Below are positions 1 to 13,100 of a stretch of 64,000 nt of DNA, in pieces. The position numbers and the translations under genes are program-made. The notes beneath the pieces were generated by a model, which was not told where the DNA came from, made no database searches, and saw only the letters and a program-made list of their open reading frames with translations. The stretch covers positions 16,730,166-16,794,165 of the forward strand of contig JABAKD010000021.1 of the NCBI GenBank assembly GCA_012845835.1, given 5' to 3'. Origin of the DNA: Undaria pinnatifida. Lineage: Eukaryota > Sar > Phaeophyceae > Laminariales > Alariaceae. Each line of letters begins with the position of its first letter. Position 1 is the stretch's first letter.

Positions 1-1038
1 ACCACCGAGTATAATCCAATTGCGCAATACGCCATGAATATCGCTCAATCACGGAATAGAAACAAGCTTAGTGTGCGTAGAGTAACGACACAATGCTGAG
101 TGATCGTACCCTACCGGCACAACGTGAAGCATTTATTCAAGGCAATCAATGCGGAACCCTGACAAAAACTCCCCCAACCGTACCAGAGAAACGACATGAA
201 AATTAATTGAAGATACACCAAACAAAGATTTCAAGCAAGTCCCCGCCATACGTAGGTACACCGGCCGGCCGTCCGCCTGCGGCGACGTGTTCACGGCGAA
301 TTGGGGTCGACAACTGAAGCGGGCGAGTGTTACGACAGAGTTTGTGTTTTATGAATGAAGCGATTTCTAAAACGACAGGATTCCTTATCGAGTACTTGTG
401 GGAACTCCGTTTCTAATTTTTCAAGTACGTTTTGTCCATTAACTAGCCTGCCATTGTTCATGTACAAGAATACGCTTGGAATGAATAAAAAATCAGCCTG
501 TCGATGAAGGCTTTTGATGACGGCTTTTGATAAAGGTTTTCGATGGAGGCTTTCGATGAAGGCTTTCGATAGAGGCTTTTGATGGATGATTTCAATGGAG
601 AGTAGACCTCCACAAGTAAGAAGCAGCAATACCAAACTAGTGCACAACATTCAAGCGTGAAATCACTCCCGCAGCCTTGACCCGCAGCTGGACAAGTGAT
701 GTACACCCGTTTGTGCGAGGCATCAAACATGGATTGCATGTGCAGCAAGCCTTCCGAGAATCGTTCTGTCCTATCCTTGTCACAATCTTCTTCACGGAAA
801 ATGAGGACCGGATGCACTCGTTCAGCGCCAAATTTAGCTCCGACGGTGATCAACAACAACAGTTGATGCATCGACCAAAATCAATTGCCAGAGAATACAC
901 TTTCATTCTTCCGAACTAGTTTAGCCAAAACTTTGCCAACTACAGCCGCCGAAGCAATATCCTTGAATGGCATGCGGTACCACGGTCGTTGATTGTTTAG
1001 CGGTCAGTCATACAATCCCACTGTTGCAACTTTCCTAC
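1..1038. other. Left edge: minisatellite and undefined open frames
   Basis: Seven 13-bp units like GATGAAGGCTTTT fill 503..593. Around them a minus-strand frame is open from 871 to 458 and another from 650 to 330, starting MLCTSLVLLLL. The segment 650..830 reads like a protein (ERVHPVLIFREED, HKRVYITCPAAG), but the frame is interrupted upstream and I recognise no domain. No repeat exon of the array was found here. Confidence 0.3.
503..593. repeat. 13-bp minisatellite, 7 units
   Basis: Units such as GATGAAGGCTTTT, GATGACGGCTTTT and GATGGAGGCTTTC follow each other without gaps. Because 13 is not a multiple of three, a reading frame through it shows a 13-residue peptide period. This explains the repetitive look of the two overlapping minus-strand ORFs. 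Confidence 0.85.
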
Positions 1039-1122
1039 CTCCCAATGTAAAGCATGAGTTCTTGACAAACGATATGCTGCCATCCAGGCATACCTCCGAA
1101 AAAGAGTCGGCAGAAAGGGCAC
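1039..1122 (-). CDS. Pmp-like repeat exon (84 nt, phase 1-1), last one seen in the window
   Basis: Acceptor CATTCTGCAG and donor G|GTAGGA. It encodes GALSADSFSEVCLDG followed by SISFVKNSCFTLGG. FVKN is the FxxN motif. It ends one base into a Gly codon, so the protein must continue into a further exon left of position 1039. None could be recognised in the first kilobase, so the next exon is either diverged or outside the window. Confidence 0.65.
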
Positions 1123-4100
1123 CTGCAGAATGGGCCGTGAGAAAGGGAACAAAGCGGCGTGGTAAGTGTCTCGTGGATGCCCAGTGCCGCAAATATGTCA
1201 TGGTATCTGATAGAATGTACTCTACGGCAACAGCTTGGTTCACAAGCACTAGTCATACCAAGGAGCGATTTCTACAGCAGGCATTGGTGGACCATGACCA
1301 CGATACAGCGATGACTTGTGGGGTTTGTGTCGCACCTGATTGTCGGTCACTCGCTCGGGTGTTCCCGACATATTGTTCAGCGGTTCTCAGTCCTCGGCTT
1401 TCGCACTGCTCTTTTTTGTACGATATGAAACTGACATGGAACGGTTAGCTATCCGGCGCTTATTAAATCGCCTGATACCTGATCGCTTTTATCAACGACG
1501 TACATAGTCAGCCGAGTAATTGGACAAAACCTAGCCGTGTTACAGCGGGTATCCCCCCCCACAAACGCTATTGTCGGCCACGAGCACGAGCGCGTAAGAT
1601 TGAGGTGTTTTAGGGGTGGGGGTGGAATCGAAGTCGTTCTTACGCTATGCATCCGTTCCAGACAAAGTTCATTCGTTGGGTAGTAGTACCCTCGACCAAA
1701 TCACGTTGAATATATCTCGACGGCATAGCATGCACCGGATTGCAGCAATATCGTCAGAAAATTTTGACTTTTCGAGGAGGAATCTGACGGGTTTCATCAT
1801 GTATATAAAAAAAATAGGCGCCCCCCTACCGACATATGTATGTGATACCGAACGCAACTAGTCCATCACACGATGGATGGGTTTCACGTGCAGGGGCCAG
1901 GAACTTCGACGCGTCAAATTCCTCACGTGTGAAACTATCGGTTGGTATAACACTTCTACCAGAATATTCGCTTCACAAGTAGCGGATGCAAATGTTGGTC
2001 GGGTTGCCCGACCAAACGTGCTCGCAGCTAAAGCATCCTCGGGAGATATATTTTTGCTCTTCACGCCAGTAGCTCGAAAAGCCTCTGCAGCACCCCTAGT
2101 GTGAGATACCTGGCCACAACGATATATCGGAAATATGAGTGTACCACGGTAGTACCACAAACCCTTAGGGAAGCGACGAAAAGAAATGTTTTCCTTGTGC
2201 TAAGGTAGATAGACAGCACGGTTTGGTTCACGATATTCTGAACGATGGGATTCTCCACCGAGGAACGAATTCCTGCACGATAGCGAAAGCACGTTTTGCT
2301 GTTGTTTCTTAACCTGCTTCTGGGAAAAAGGCCTCGTGCTAAAAAGGCCCCGTGCTACTAAATACTTTGCACTTTAACGCGAACGTACGTTACAACGTAT
2401 GCGGCTCCGTCACCCAAGATCGCCTCCTGAACGCTATTGTACACTGAACAAGCCAAATGTGTGTTACACCTAGACCATGGGTTCGGTCGGCGTGTTGAGT
2501 AAATGTAGGTTTGGATGAGGTATAGAGCTGGCCAAATGAAAAGCCCGGCAAGACAAAGCGTGATGTAGCCTCTACCGCCGCATGTGCTTATGTTCTGCAC
2601 CTCGTGCACAAGACCATTTCTCGGGTTGACGGAAACGGTTTGCGCAAGGGCGAGGTTTGTGTGGGGTTTGAAGCGCGTCGAATGAAGAGCTTAATAAGAA
2701 ATAATTTGTTGAACCTCGACGATAGAAAAGATGATGATGCGTTTACCCTAGGATGAGATGCACTTGAGACGCCCTATGTATACACCTAAACCACAAACAG
2801 TTATTATAAGTATTATTCAGTTACATCTGATGAATAATCGCGTGGTCTAGGAATATAAACTACAACGCTAACGGTATTCCGATTATATCTATGACACCGT
2901 GTAGTTTGACGCTTGCTACGAGAGAGGTGCACCACTTTGTATGAAGGGTTCCTCAATTTGGGAGCTATTTGGAACAAACTATAACTGTCAAAGGATGAAA
3001 CTCCCATGAGTTAGGCACACGACGAGAATCATATAACTCATAGATAACGTTTATGCCAATTTTTCCGACGATACGTACTACCTTTTTCGTTTTAATCACG
3101 CGTCGATTCTATTTTGACTGGTTCGGCCAAAATACTCTACTTCCGTCGAAGAAAGTCTCAACCGCATTGCGTCATCTTTTCAGCACTTGCAGTCGTTCTA
3201 ACGGGCCACCAGAACTGTGGAACCCTTAATTATACCTGTTCAGCAATTGTATTCATGCAGACGGGCCACCCAAACTGTGGAAGTCTTCACCTATACTATA
3301 TACAACTGATAGTTTTGCAGGAGGGTTAATGGGTGTGCTTAACTTTGGCGAACTCCGGCCGTTGGACCTCCTATGGTGTGTTGAATCGTGGAGTGTAAAC
3401 CTATTGAGGATGACTTTTCATTCGCGGCCGATCAACTTGTCTTTGAAGGCCGTTGCCTAGGGTGAGACGCAAGCTAGTCGTGTGAGGTGGAGTGTTGAAA
3501 GGGTTTTTGCTTCACCGTTATGGTGGATTGAATCACGACAAATCCTAACCTCCGTAATAGCCGGCGTAATTCTGGAAAAAGCCTGTTGCGCCTTCCATGA
3601 ACACCTTAGACGACGATTCCGCCCACACTGCACCTGCGAGTCAAGTAAATGTGAACGACGCGGGAAGTGCAAAGCGGTGCTGAACATATGTTGCCGGAGG
3701 GAAAAATGATTGGAGCGCGTTAGTTGCCAGCGTGCAGTGAATGAACAGGTTCATTGCATCGCCTAACGCTTTAGTCACGCGTCGCACGGCGAATCGCGCG
3801 GACGTAGAGTTAGGCTGCCGGGTGGGGATGGTTTTGAGGCATTTTGTTTTGCGGTGGCTCGGCGACACTCGCATGATTGCCCTCTCTTCTTTTTGACGAT
3901 TTAAGCTTTCGGGCTGTTTAGATTTGTTGTTTGCGATGTCAAGTGTCAAGGAAAAAATAACCTATGCTTTCGCTGAAAGATCGTCTTCAGAGTTCGTATT
4001 TCAGTGAGGTACCGAGTTTCTCATTGTAGGGGGGTACACCATAGCATCCCTCAACATTGCTTAACGTCCCTGAATATCGCTCAACATCTCTTATTGTCCC

Positions 4101-7100
4101 TTGATATCCCTCAACATCCCTTCTTATCCGATAACTCCCACAAATTCCTCCTTAACATTGCCTTTGTCCGGACCAAGCGTAGGTACATATTCAATATCAA
4201 TTATGTATAACAATGTTTGTCCGGACCTAGCTTGGGTATCTACATAAAGTCGACCATGCCTAATACAGTCTTGATTCATGCTATCGGGGATAATAGGTTG
4301 ATCGAAATGCCATCGACATTCCCATTAACATTACACAACATGCCAGATTTTCCTGTTGAAGTACGTGTTTTCAATCTTGACGCTCTAGCCGCCAAACACT
4401 GTTTACATAGAAACCTGGTCGGTGTCCACCACAAGGGCGAATCTGAGTTTCTCATGAATTCGCCACATATAAGATTCATGACGTTGTCGTTGTTTTCACG
4501 AAGGGTAAAGTATGTCCAGCACCCGGAATATCATGAAAGGGATTATGAGTCAAGCATTCCGTGAGAACATCAGCTCTAGTATTAGACCGGGGTGTACCCC
4601 AAACGACGTTATTTGATGTTGAAGCCCTACCGCAGCGGTACAAGAACGTTTTCACAACCCATTGAATTTTTTCTTTATACACTCCGCTAATCAATTAGCC
4701 TAATCGTTTCGAAAGTCGTCACACCTAAATTCGAGTATCAAAGCGGTTAACGTGCCAGGCGTTCGTCAAGCGTTCAAAGACCACGTGGGTCAAGCGTTCT
4801 GAGGCGTTACGCATACATCCCGTAGACTGTTTGCTAGGCTGAATAATCGATACCTTTTGTTCCAACCGGCTTGTACCTACGTCGGGCTTCACTTCAGCTA
4901 AAACCAAGGAAGGAGTGGATTAACGCCCCGTGTAGACGCATTGAAGAAAGTTGTCCTGTCTCGTTTATGTCGATGCCGGGCTCTTGTACGGTCGCTAATG
5001 CGATATAAACCAGGTAACGATTATCGATAATCTCTCCACATACCACCGCAAGCAACTACACCTTCAGCCATGACGCAGTTGTACCTCGTAATGGATGTTT
5101 TTCATGGTTGTTACCTTCACGCGTCAATCGTCCCAAGTGCATGATACTACATACCCTGCATGGCTTGCATGGCCGTAGGGTGAGTACTAGTGCCAAACCT
5201 CTGCTTCGGTTCCCCTTTTGATGTGTTTAGGTTCCCTTCCGATTTCTGGGAAGTTGCTCTCCATCCCGACGGGTTGCATCACAATTTGTTCTGACATCAT
5301 TTCCCACGATCGGGTGTTCGTTCCTGTTGACATCGGTGGATGAAAAATAGAACCCATTTCGTACGTTTCTCGAGCATCCGGCGTCCGCTATCACTACCAT
5401 CATACATAATGGCACCAGTGTTTGAAGTAATCAACGGAGATCGACTTTTGACCCGTTCGACGAAAAACATCGCCAGCATCCTCACAGCTTCTTTGAAGGG
5501 CATTCCTCTTTGCAGCATGATCATATTTTGTGATGACGTCGAGCATGGGTCAGGAATTTCGAAACGCACCTTCGATGGAGCACGCGTAGTGTCCAGGTAT
5601 CGATAATCGGCTTCAACCATTATTTTCCCTAATTTTTGTTTTCAAAGTAGCTACATATCTGACCAGTGCTACGGTAGGGAAGTTATGATGTTTTACCCCC
5701 TTTTGGTGCTGTTGGCGACTTTTTTTCAATGGCTATGTGTCACTCGCGCAAGTTCCTTGCGGTCATTTTCGATAATATTGCGAAAAGGGACGGTTATCTA
5801 CGACGCAACAAAAACATCGCCCAACGTGGGTTTGTCAGCGAAGTGCAGAGTAACTGACGCGAGTATGGTAGTGTGAAAGGAAAAATGGGGGTACCCCCCT
5901 AACGTAGCCTTCAAGAGCTACCCCAGAACGGAACAACAATAATACCGTAGGGTGCACTCTATCTTTAAAGTATTGTTATGTCATACGGCCAACGTTGGAA
6001 CAAGGTTCACTACAGACATCGCCGACGCGGAACCAACCAGCAACAGACAGTGAACCGCGTGTGGTTGGTTCGATCGAGAGCACTCAACTGGGGTCGTGCA
6101 CACCTTACTCGTCTGTTGCGATCGCAGTCAAATGGCTCCTGGCGTTTACGTTCAACCCCAATCCCTTATTGTTCACGGGCAGTCCTTCTAATTTTCGATA
6201 GGACCCGACGTCGCAGCTGCGACCAAGAGCATAAAAATAGTCGACACATTTTACGATGGTCGAAACATCGTACAGTCAAGGCACACCATATTTCGTTTAC
6301 TCTCGAGGAGCTCCATACATCGTTCTCATGCTTGTACCGATGGCGAGTAAATAAAAAACGAAACAATCTTAAGAAGCCCATAGCCTCGGCCTCCTAAACG
6401 TCAGACATATCCGTTGTCCTGAAAGCGGGAATGCCGCTATCCAAGCACTGTACCATAGCCGGCTATGCGGGTTGGTCGTAATTTTCTGCATACCGATGTT
6501 AATGCAGGACGTGTCGCTATATATGTCGCGGTGCCGTGTTATTTCACGCCGGGATATTGTATCAGGAGGAAATAATGAGGCCACCACGGTGGCCGCCGCT
6601 GCTCTCAACCCTGTATCTTGTTTAGTGATTACGAGCCAAACGAATACGGTTCACGCGTACGTGCTCATTGACCCCGGCGCATCTCGCGGATGGATGAGGA
6701 ATCAAGATAGATATAATTTTGTTCTACTAAGCTGGTGCAAGAAGGCGTCACACAGTATTGTTGAACTAGAGGTAAAATTCGCGTGCGGCGGGTTTTGCTT
6801 AAATATATAGCGGTAGCAGTGCGCAACAAGGTTTCGTCCACCAGGAAACTGCCAGGCACCAACACAGCGTAGATTATTTCGATTTGTTCCGATCGGCTCA
6901 GCTGTCGCCTGCTGAAGAAATTGGGTTGAGGTGTCCCGTCATTTGGACACTAGGTTTCCCAAACGTTGCCACCCCTACCAAAGCACGCGTCCTTCTCAGA
7001 ATGAGATACCTGGTATTGGACCAAAAAACGTCAGCCTCCTTCAACACAACTTCTTAGAAACTTACGAGGTCGACCCGATCGAAACCCCGTGGTCTGCGCA

Positions 7101-10100
7101 TATGCATAATAAATCACCTTGCACAGCAACAATGACATTCCTACGATGTCGGACGAAGATACCCAATGTCATCGACGAATTATGGCCTAAACGCGCTACC
7201 TCTATCGTTTCACCTGCAGAGACTTTCTACAAATGTGTAAGTGCACCACTGTCGCACCCAGTATGAAAAAAAAAAAAACTCACTAGACGAGTCACCAGTT
7301 AACGGCGCATATTACTGTATCTACCTAAACTGTTGCATGAGAGCCATCCAGTAGTGCATCCCGCCGGTTGCCATTGGCACTACCCATCCTTTTTTCCGCT
7401 CAAAGCGGGATCTGCAGCCTCCGTTAACAGAAACTCGAAACCCTGCTGACCCCGGAAGGTATTGGTCGAATGCTAAAATAGAGGGGGTACTTTGTGGATG
7501 TTTTGAATTCGCCGGAAGGTCAATGTTACACCGAATGGGGTCTAGGCCACAAGTGGGTGGTCAGGTTGCTCCTTCAGTCTTCTCGAAAACGGCGTGTGAC
7601 CTCTCTTTTTCATGCCATGCGGTAAAATGCGCCGCTAGCTTGTACTCACCGAACTACGTCCTTCGTGAGGACTTGCACATGACGCAACATTTTCCCGAGG
7701 AATGCCACACACACACTTACCATATCGTGTGTATCAACTAGGTACTATCATATCGACCTCACAATTGAGGAATACGAATTGTTTTGCCTCAATCCTCGGA
7801 AAAGGGGGCAGATGACAGGAGTACCCTGGGGTTTGAGCAATTGCGGCTCCGTACTAATCGGCTTCAGACAATGGGCCGATAACTATTGATTTAATTCAGT
7901 GCTACGATGCGCCAACACCTTTGTTTCAAGTCCGCGTTTTAGCCAGGTATACAACCAATCGTGTGAGAGGCCTACACCCGCGGGGAAAAAGATGAAGTAG
8001 TGTTATTTGCACAGCAAGAGCTACGGTAGAGGTATATCTACGTATTTCAGAGGCCTGTTGACCTAAGAGCCTCTACGCCTCACACAAACGTTTTTTTCGA
8101 ATATGCAATGTAACAATAAGATAGCCAATTAGACATCAATGACCTCCGTAGCTATGCGAACATTTATGAAATTCCGAGTAATCGCGGTTACAGAGCCCAA
8201 TCATTCAGAAACAAGTCTAGACCAAAACCTGTAGTTTTTATCGCAGCTCGCGTCTCGTACCCGACCTCACCTCCACCTTCCCCGGCATAGTTGTTCGTGT
8301 GGACGGTGTTACCACCCATGAACATGACCGACACGGAAGCGAACACACTTCCTGAGGTGTTTCGGTGTTAGGGACATGCATGGAGAAACATAAGGGGGGC
8401 GTAAGATTCTTGTTCCTACCGGGTATCTACCCAACATCTGCGGCGCACATCGTGCTTAACGTGAGCATCACCCCATACTTTGTACATCGTATGATATATG
8501 CAGGGGGTGCGCTTCCCGACAGGAGTTCCATCGCTTACGAGTTTAGCTGGTGATCGCTTGGTTGTCATATGACTGATGTGCGACGATCATAAAGATCATA
8601 TATCCACTTCGTGTCGTGTCGGGTTGCAATCTATACAATTGCATGAGGCAGAAATGAAAATTTTATTTGTTTTCGGTGTACGAAACTCGACTCAGTAAGA
8701 AGCGCGTACGCCAAAGTTACCCGAACAGACAAACGTTACAACCCCAGACCAACCGAACCAACGGACAATTTGTGTACAAGGTCTCTATGGTGACCTGTTA
8801 CTCCCTTCTTTCATTGTTTGGTTGGCCGGGGCAAAAACCGTTTGTCGATGTCAAGATCGATAGTTTTCTGTATCCCTTCTCTGAATAATCTCGGTATATC
8901 CCGCAAACGTTTCGTTAGTACCACATAGAGTGGAGACCGGGGGTTTCTCTGACATGGAAACGACCGAAGTTTTACGGAGAGACATTTTAGACGCGGAGAA
9001 AACAGCCGGAATGTCTACTAGGCGAGTCCAAGGCGCACAGCAGGACGGGTGATACAAGACTCAACGTGATCGTTTTTACAGCCATAACGCTTGATGGTTT
9101 CCTGCATTCCTTCGTTGGGTGGCGACACGTATGACATGACAGTACTCAAATAGAGCCAACGGAAGCAACATTGGATATCGGATACGGTGGCAGAATTCAC
9201 CACACGCACAGCATTAGAATATTTGGGGTCTATCGTTTCCCCACCGTAGAACAGGAGTTCACTAGGTAACGCCTCGTCCTCATTTGAGTAAAACCACGGT
9301 TGGCCTTGCACGCAAGTGAGTGGTCGTGTGGCGTCGTTGTATCGTCCTCGTTTCCTCCCCGAAGAGCATAGATACGCCTTTAAATTAAAGGCATTATGTC
9401 ATACGGTAGATCGACCAAAACGTGTCCGGGGTCGACGTCGTTCTAAGCCATAGTCTCTGAGGTAGGTAAGACGACCGGAACCGGTTAAACGACCCAGGCG
9501 GGCAATGGGACGGTAGATGTAGGCCTTATTAGCGAGCGATAACCGCCCAACACAACTCAGCAAAAACAACAAACGGAAGAATGTGTCGGGCGTCGTTAGT
9601 GTTGTCCATGTAGTTCTCACGTTAACTCTCATGACCGACTAGGGCAGGCTCTAATAGATTGTTACTTTCGTAGAGTGAAATGTTACCCACGGACGGAAAC
9701 AAAAGTGGTACATGTATAGCGCATAGCATGAGCAGGTCGTCCATCAGACACCAAAAATAGAAAAAAAGTTTAACGGATATCACCGCATGTACATAGCAGG
9801 CCAATGGTCGAACATACGTTTCAACCTCCGAGACCGAAACCGATTGCAAAGCATGCCATCGTGGGAGCCAAATAGACCAGCCGAACAAAAGCGCAACCGA
9901 TTCGAAAATGAACAAGGCGGAAAACCGTGTGCTGCTCGGGGGTCGCAATTTGAAGAACCTCGGCCGTGCGACGGAGAAGGGGTTGCGCCTGCTGGCGGCA
10001 GTGCCTCAATTCGGTCGTGACACGTTCATGAATTGGATATGAGCTTCATGGACTGCCTCCAGCGCCAAGGCTTTTGCATACTATACCTCCGTCGTCAACC

Positions 10101-13100
10101 GCAGAGTTGTATGCGAAATAGCTGCTGCCATCCATGTAGACCTCCGATCCATTAACCCACACGGCACCTGCGGTACGTCCGGGCAACGCAACAAAGAATC
10201 GACGAAACCTTTGGCGGCGGTGACGAACGTGTTGCAATAATCGATCGCGTGAAGTTTTTGAAGCTTCATCTGGGAGGACCTCCACGTTTTCCCACGATAC
10301 TTGTATTTTTGTACTTGAAACTAAGATTCGCCGTTGAACGACCTCATTGGCTCCACCAGGTACTAAATAGTGTACAACAGACCGATGCAGCAATAGATGT
10401 GCACGTCTACGGATGGTCATTTGAGATTCCCCAACCTCACTTCAAACCCAACACGGACCTGTATGGTGAAAGATACACACATCAACTGGCCTATGGTCGA
10501 GGTATACAACCAGCAATACGGCACACGGCATAGTACGATAACGGGTGGGATTGGCCGACACGCTACTGACTGAATAATGGGACTCGTCAATCCCAAACTG
10601 TCGGCAGTTAGTTAAGTACCTGGTAGTTTACAATTGTGTTTTGTTCGTTGTACACCAGTTTAGCTGTGGGATTCCCATCGAAAATATTATCGTCTCAACC
10701 CCTTTAGAGCCCCCGAACCCCTCCCTATACTAAATCAAGTAATTTTGTCCACAAAAACGGGTTTCCAGTTGTACAGAGGTTAAGCAAAGACCATGTTTAC
10801 GGCGCGGAAGAGATCCCACTAGAACTATAAAACAATCGTATGTGAGGAAGCCCCCAAAACATATAGTTGCAATGTACCGTACAATGCGTTTTAAAATGTA
10901 CCGTAGAATGACTCCGACGTCATGGATTAAGAAGCTCTGTTGTTCAGTAAAATTAAAATTTTCCCCAACAAAATATCTACTCCTGTGGAATACGGAGGAA
11001 ACAGGTTATCACGACTGGAATCGCAGTGAGTTTTTGTTTCGTATTACACAATATATCGTATAGGTATATATTGCTTTCTAGCAAACCTGGCACCTGCTTG
11101 GAGCAACGCACCATCGCAACCCTTACTACCGGACGTCTCGACTCAGATACGAAGTATTTTTATTTCATGTGGTGTTTGCGGTTTCGTCCAGACATTCGAA
11201 GCCCGTCCCGACATTCGAAGCCCATCGTAAAAGTGAGGGAGGTAAATTTCCTCTCGAATAATCATATAGCTTTGATGGGACGTAAAAAAATTCATACTGT
11301 TCCGATAGCCCAGACCATTACATGGCAAGCTTTCCAGAGATACCATAACCATTTGCCACACTTCGCGAGTTAGTTGCGCGAGGAATCGGGAACGTCATTT
11401 GGGACAGTACCGTTTAGTCGTTTGGATCGTGGTTTTCTGCACGCTGGATCCGATATTTGAGCATCAAACCACCACCAGATCAAAGCTGCATTCGTCGCCT
11501 TTCAGCCAAGGCGCGTACTGCGACGACTTGATCAGTGTTGACACCTGCAGATCGTTCAAGCCTGTGGCCAAATATTCCTTGGTGGGCGATGCTAAAAACA
11601 TGCAGGATACATTTTCCAAAGAAAAACAAAAAATTGACAAGCGGATTAGTCGAGGTAACTATCTCCCACCGCAAGGGCGCTTTCGATAAATTAGGCAGTT
11701 AATCATCTGCCGAGTACCGTCGGTCAAACAGTGTTGATATAGTTTAACGTTTTGCGCCACTAGGTCAGCACGTGGCCAGTGCTATTGACGTGGCAACCGA
11801 TTGCCTGTAGGTATATGGGGTAGGGTACACGGCAGACGACATGATACACATTCACGTTCAAGTCGGGATTAGCCTCGCGGAAAAATGTGTGCATACAGCT
11901 CTGTCCTAAGGGCTACGAAACTACTTGCAGGAGCCCTTGTTTACTACATATAACTTTTATCTCGAATATCTGACGAGACTTTGCAAAGTTTCCGCGGGAA
12001 TATGTTGTCTGCAATAGTGTGGTTAGGCCAGAAAATATGAGTGCAACGATTGTGAAAGGAGCAAGCAGTGGATATTACACATATTGAGGCCTTTTCAAAG
12101 AAATTTGTAGAAACCGTACAATATACATAGTAAAAACAATAAACGTCAAAGTGGCTTTATTGCTAACATGTGAAGTGCTTCCAGACTAAAAACACTCAAC
12201 TCTCGATCCTCGACTGGGAATGCATTGCTCCGAATGATATAGTAAAAGTTAAGCTCAATTTTCCAGTTATAACAAAACATAACCCATTAGTGGTGAAAAC
12301 GGAAACCTATACGGTTCGTTGGGCGTCCAATCATGGGTAGCATAGGCAACCCCCTAAACTGTGGGGTAATCATGCGGACGTGCACATAGAGATGATTCTG
12401 TGTAGCATACGAGCCCTGGCGCAGACACGGTTCGTCTTATTCGCGGAAAGGTAAGGATATATCCAAAAATTGAAACGAAACGCCGAGGCGAAGGGGGGAA
12501 TGTCCTTCACGCAACAGGTTGTGCTAGACGAAAGAATCAAGGCTGAAAATACCAAACCTCTGAAAACGTCCTTGAACCATCTGCTGTGCCAGGAATCCAG
12601 TGGCACAAATTACGTTAATTTTTTAATATTATTGGGGCTTTTCAACCATTTTACCCCATAGGCGTCATTTGAATAGGGTTAGGGTAAGGTATTGGTTAGT
12701 TGGGAAGAGGGTAATTCGTTCATTTATTCTGAAAATCCGGGTAATAACGTATGTCACCCCAGTAATGACCCTTAGGGAACCATGGGAAAACGTTAGTAAC
12801 AGCGTTCATCCATGTTTCGAAAACTCTGCGTTCAAGAGATCGTGCATGACACTTGCCCTTGCGATTGTTCGCGAATGGACGAATACAGGAACTATTTGTG
12901 GGATTGGTTGTTCTTTTGCTTGCTTCATCTTGTGATGCACGTGATCAGCAATTCCAACCTTTGACATAATTCGTGATACACGCTACTGTATAGGGGTGGA
13001 CCATGTTTTAGTGTAGCTCCACCTGTGAGACCAAGAACCTGAGTTTGAGAACACACAACGCTAAACCTTGTAAACGAATTCAAGGGCCTAGGTACACCGA

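Noticed and set aside
2400-2480. SVYNSVQEAILGDGA on the minus strand as a repeat exon
   Set aside because: No acceptor in phase 1 and the position expected for the donor is not GT.
7160-7215. 51-nt phase 1-1 opening on the minus strand (GETIEVARLGHNSSMTLG)
   Set aside because: It has splice-like borders but no FxxN or GA(V/I) start; it is likely chance.
8130-8240. Minus-strand string SEFHKCSHSYGG ending at GGAG|GTCATT
   Set aside because: It resembles the end of a repeat exon, but the donor is poor and stops lie just upstream.
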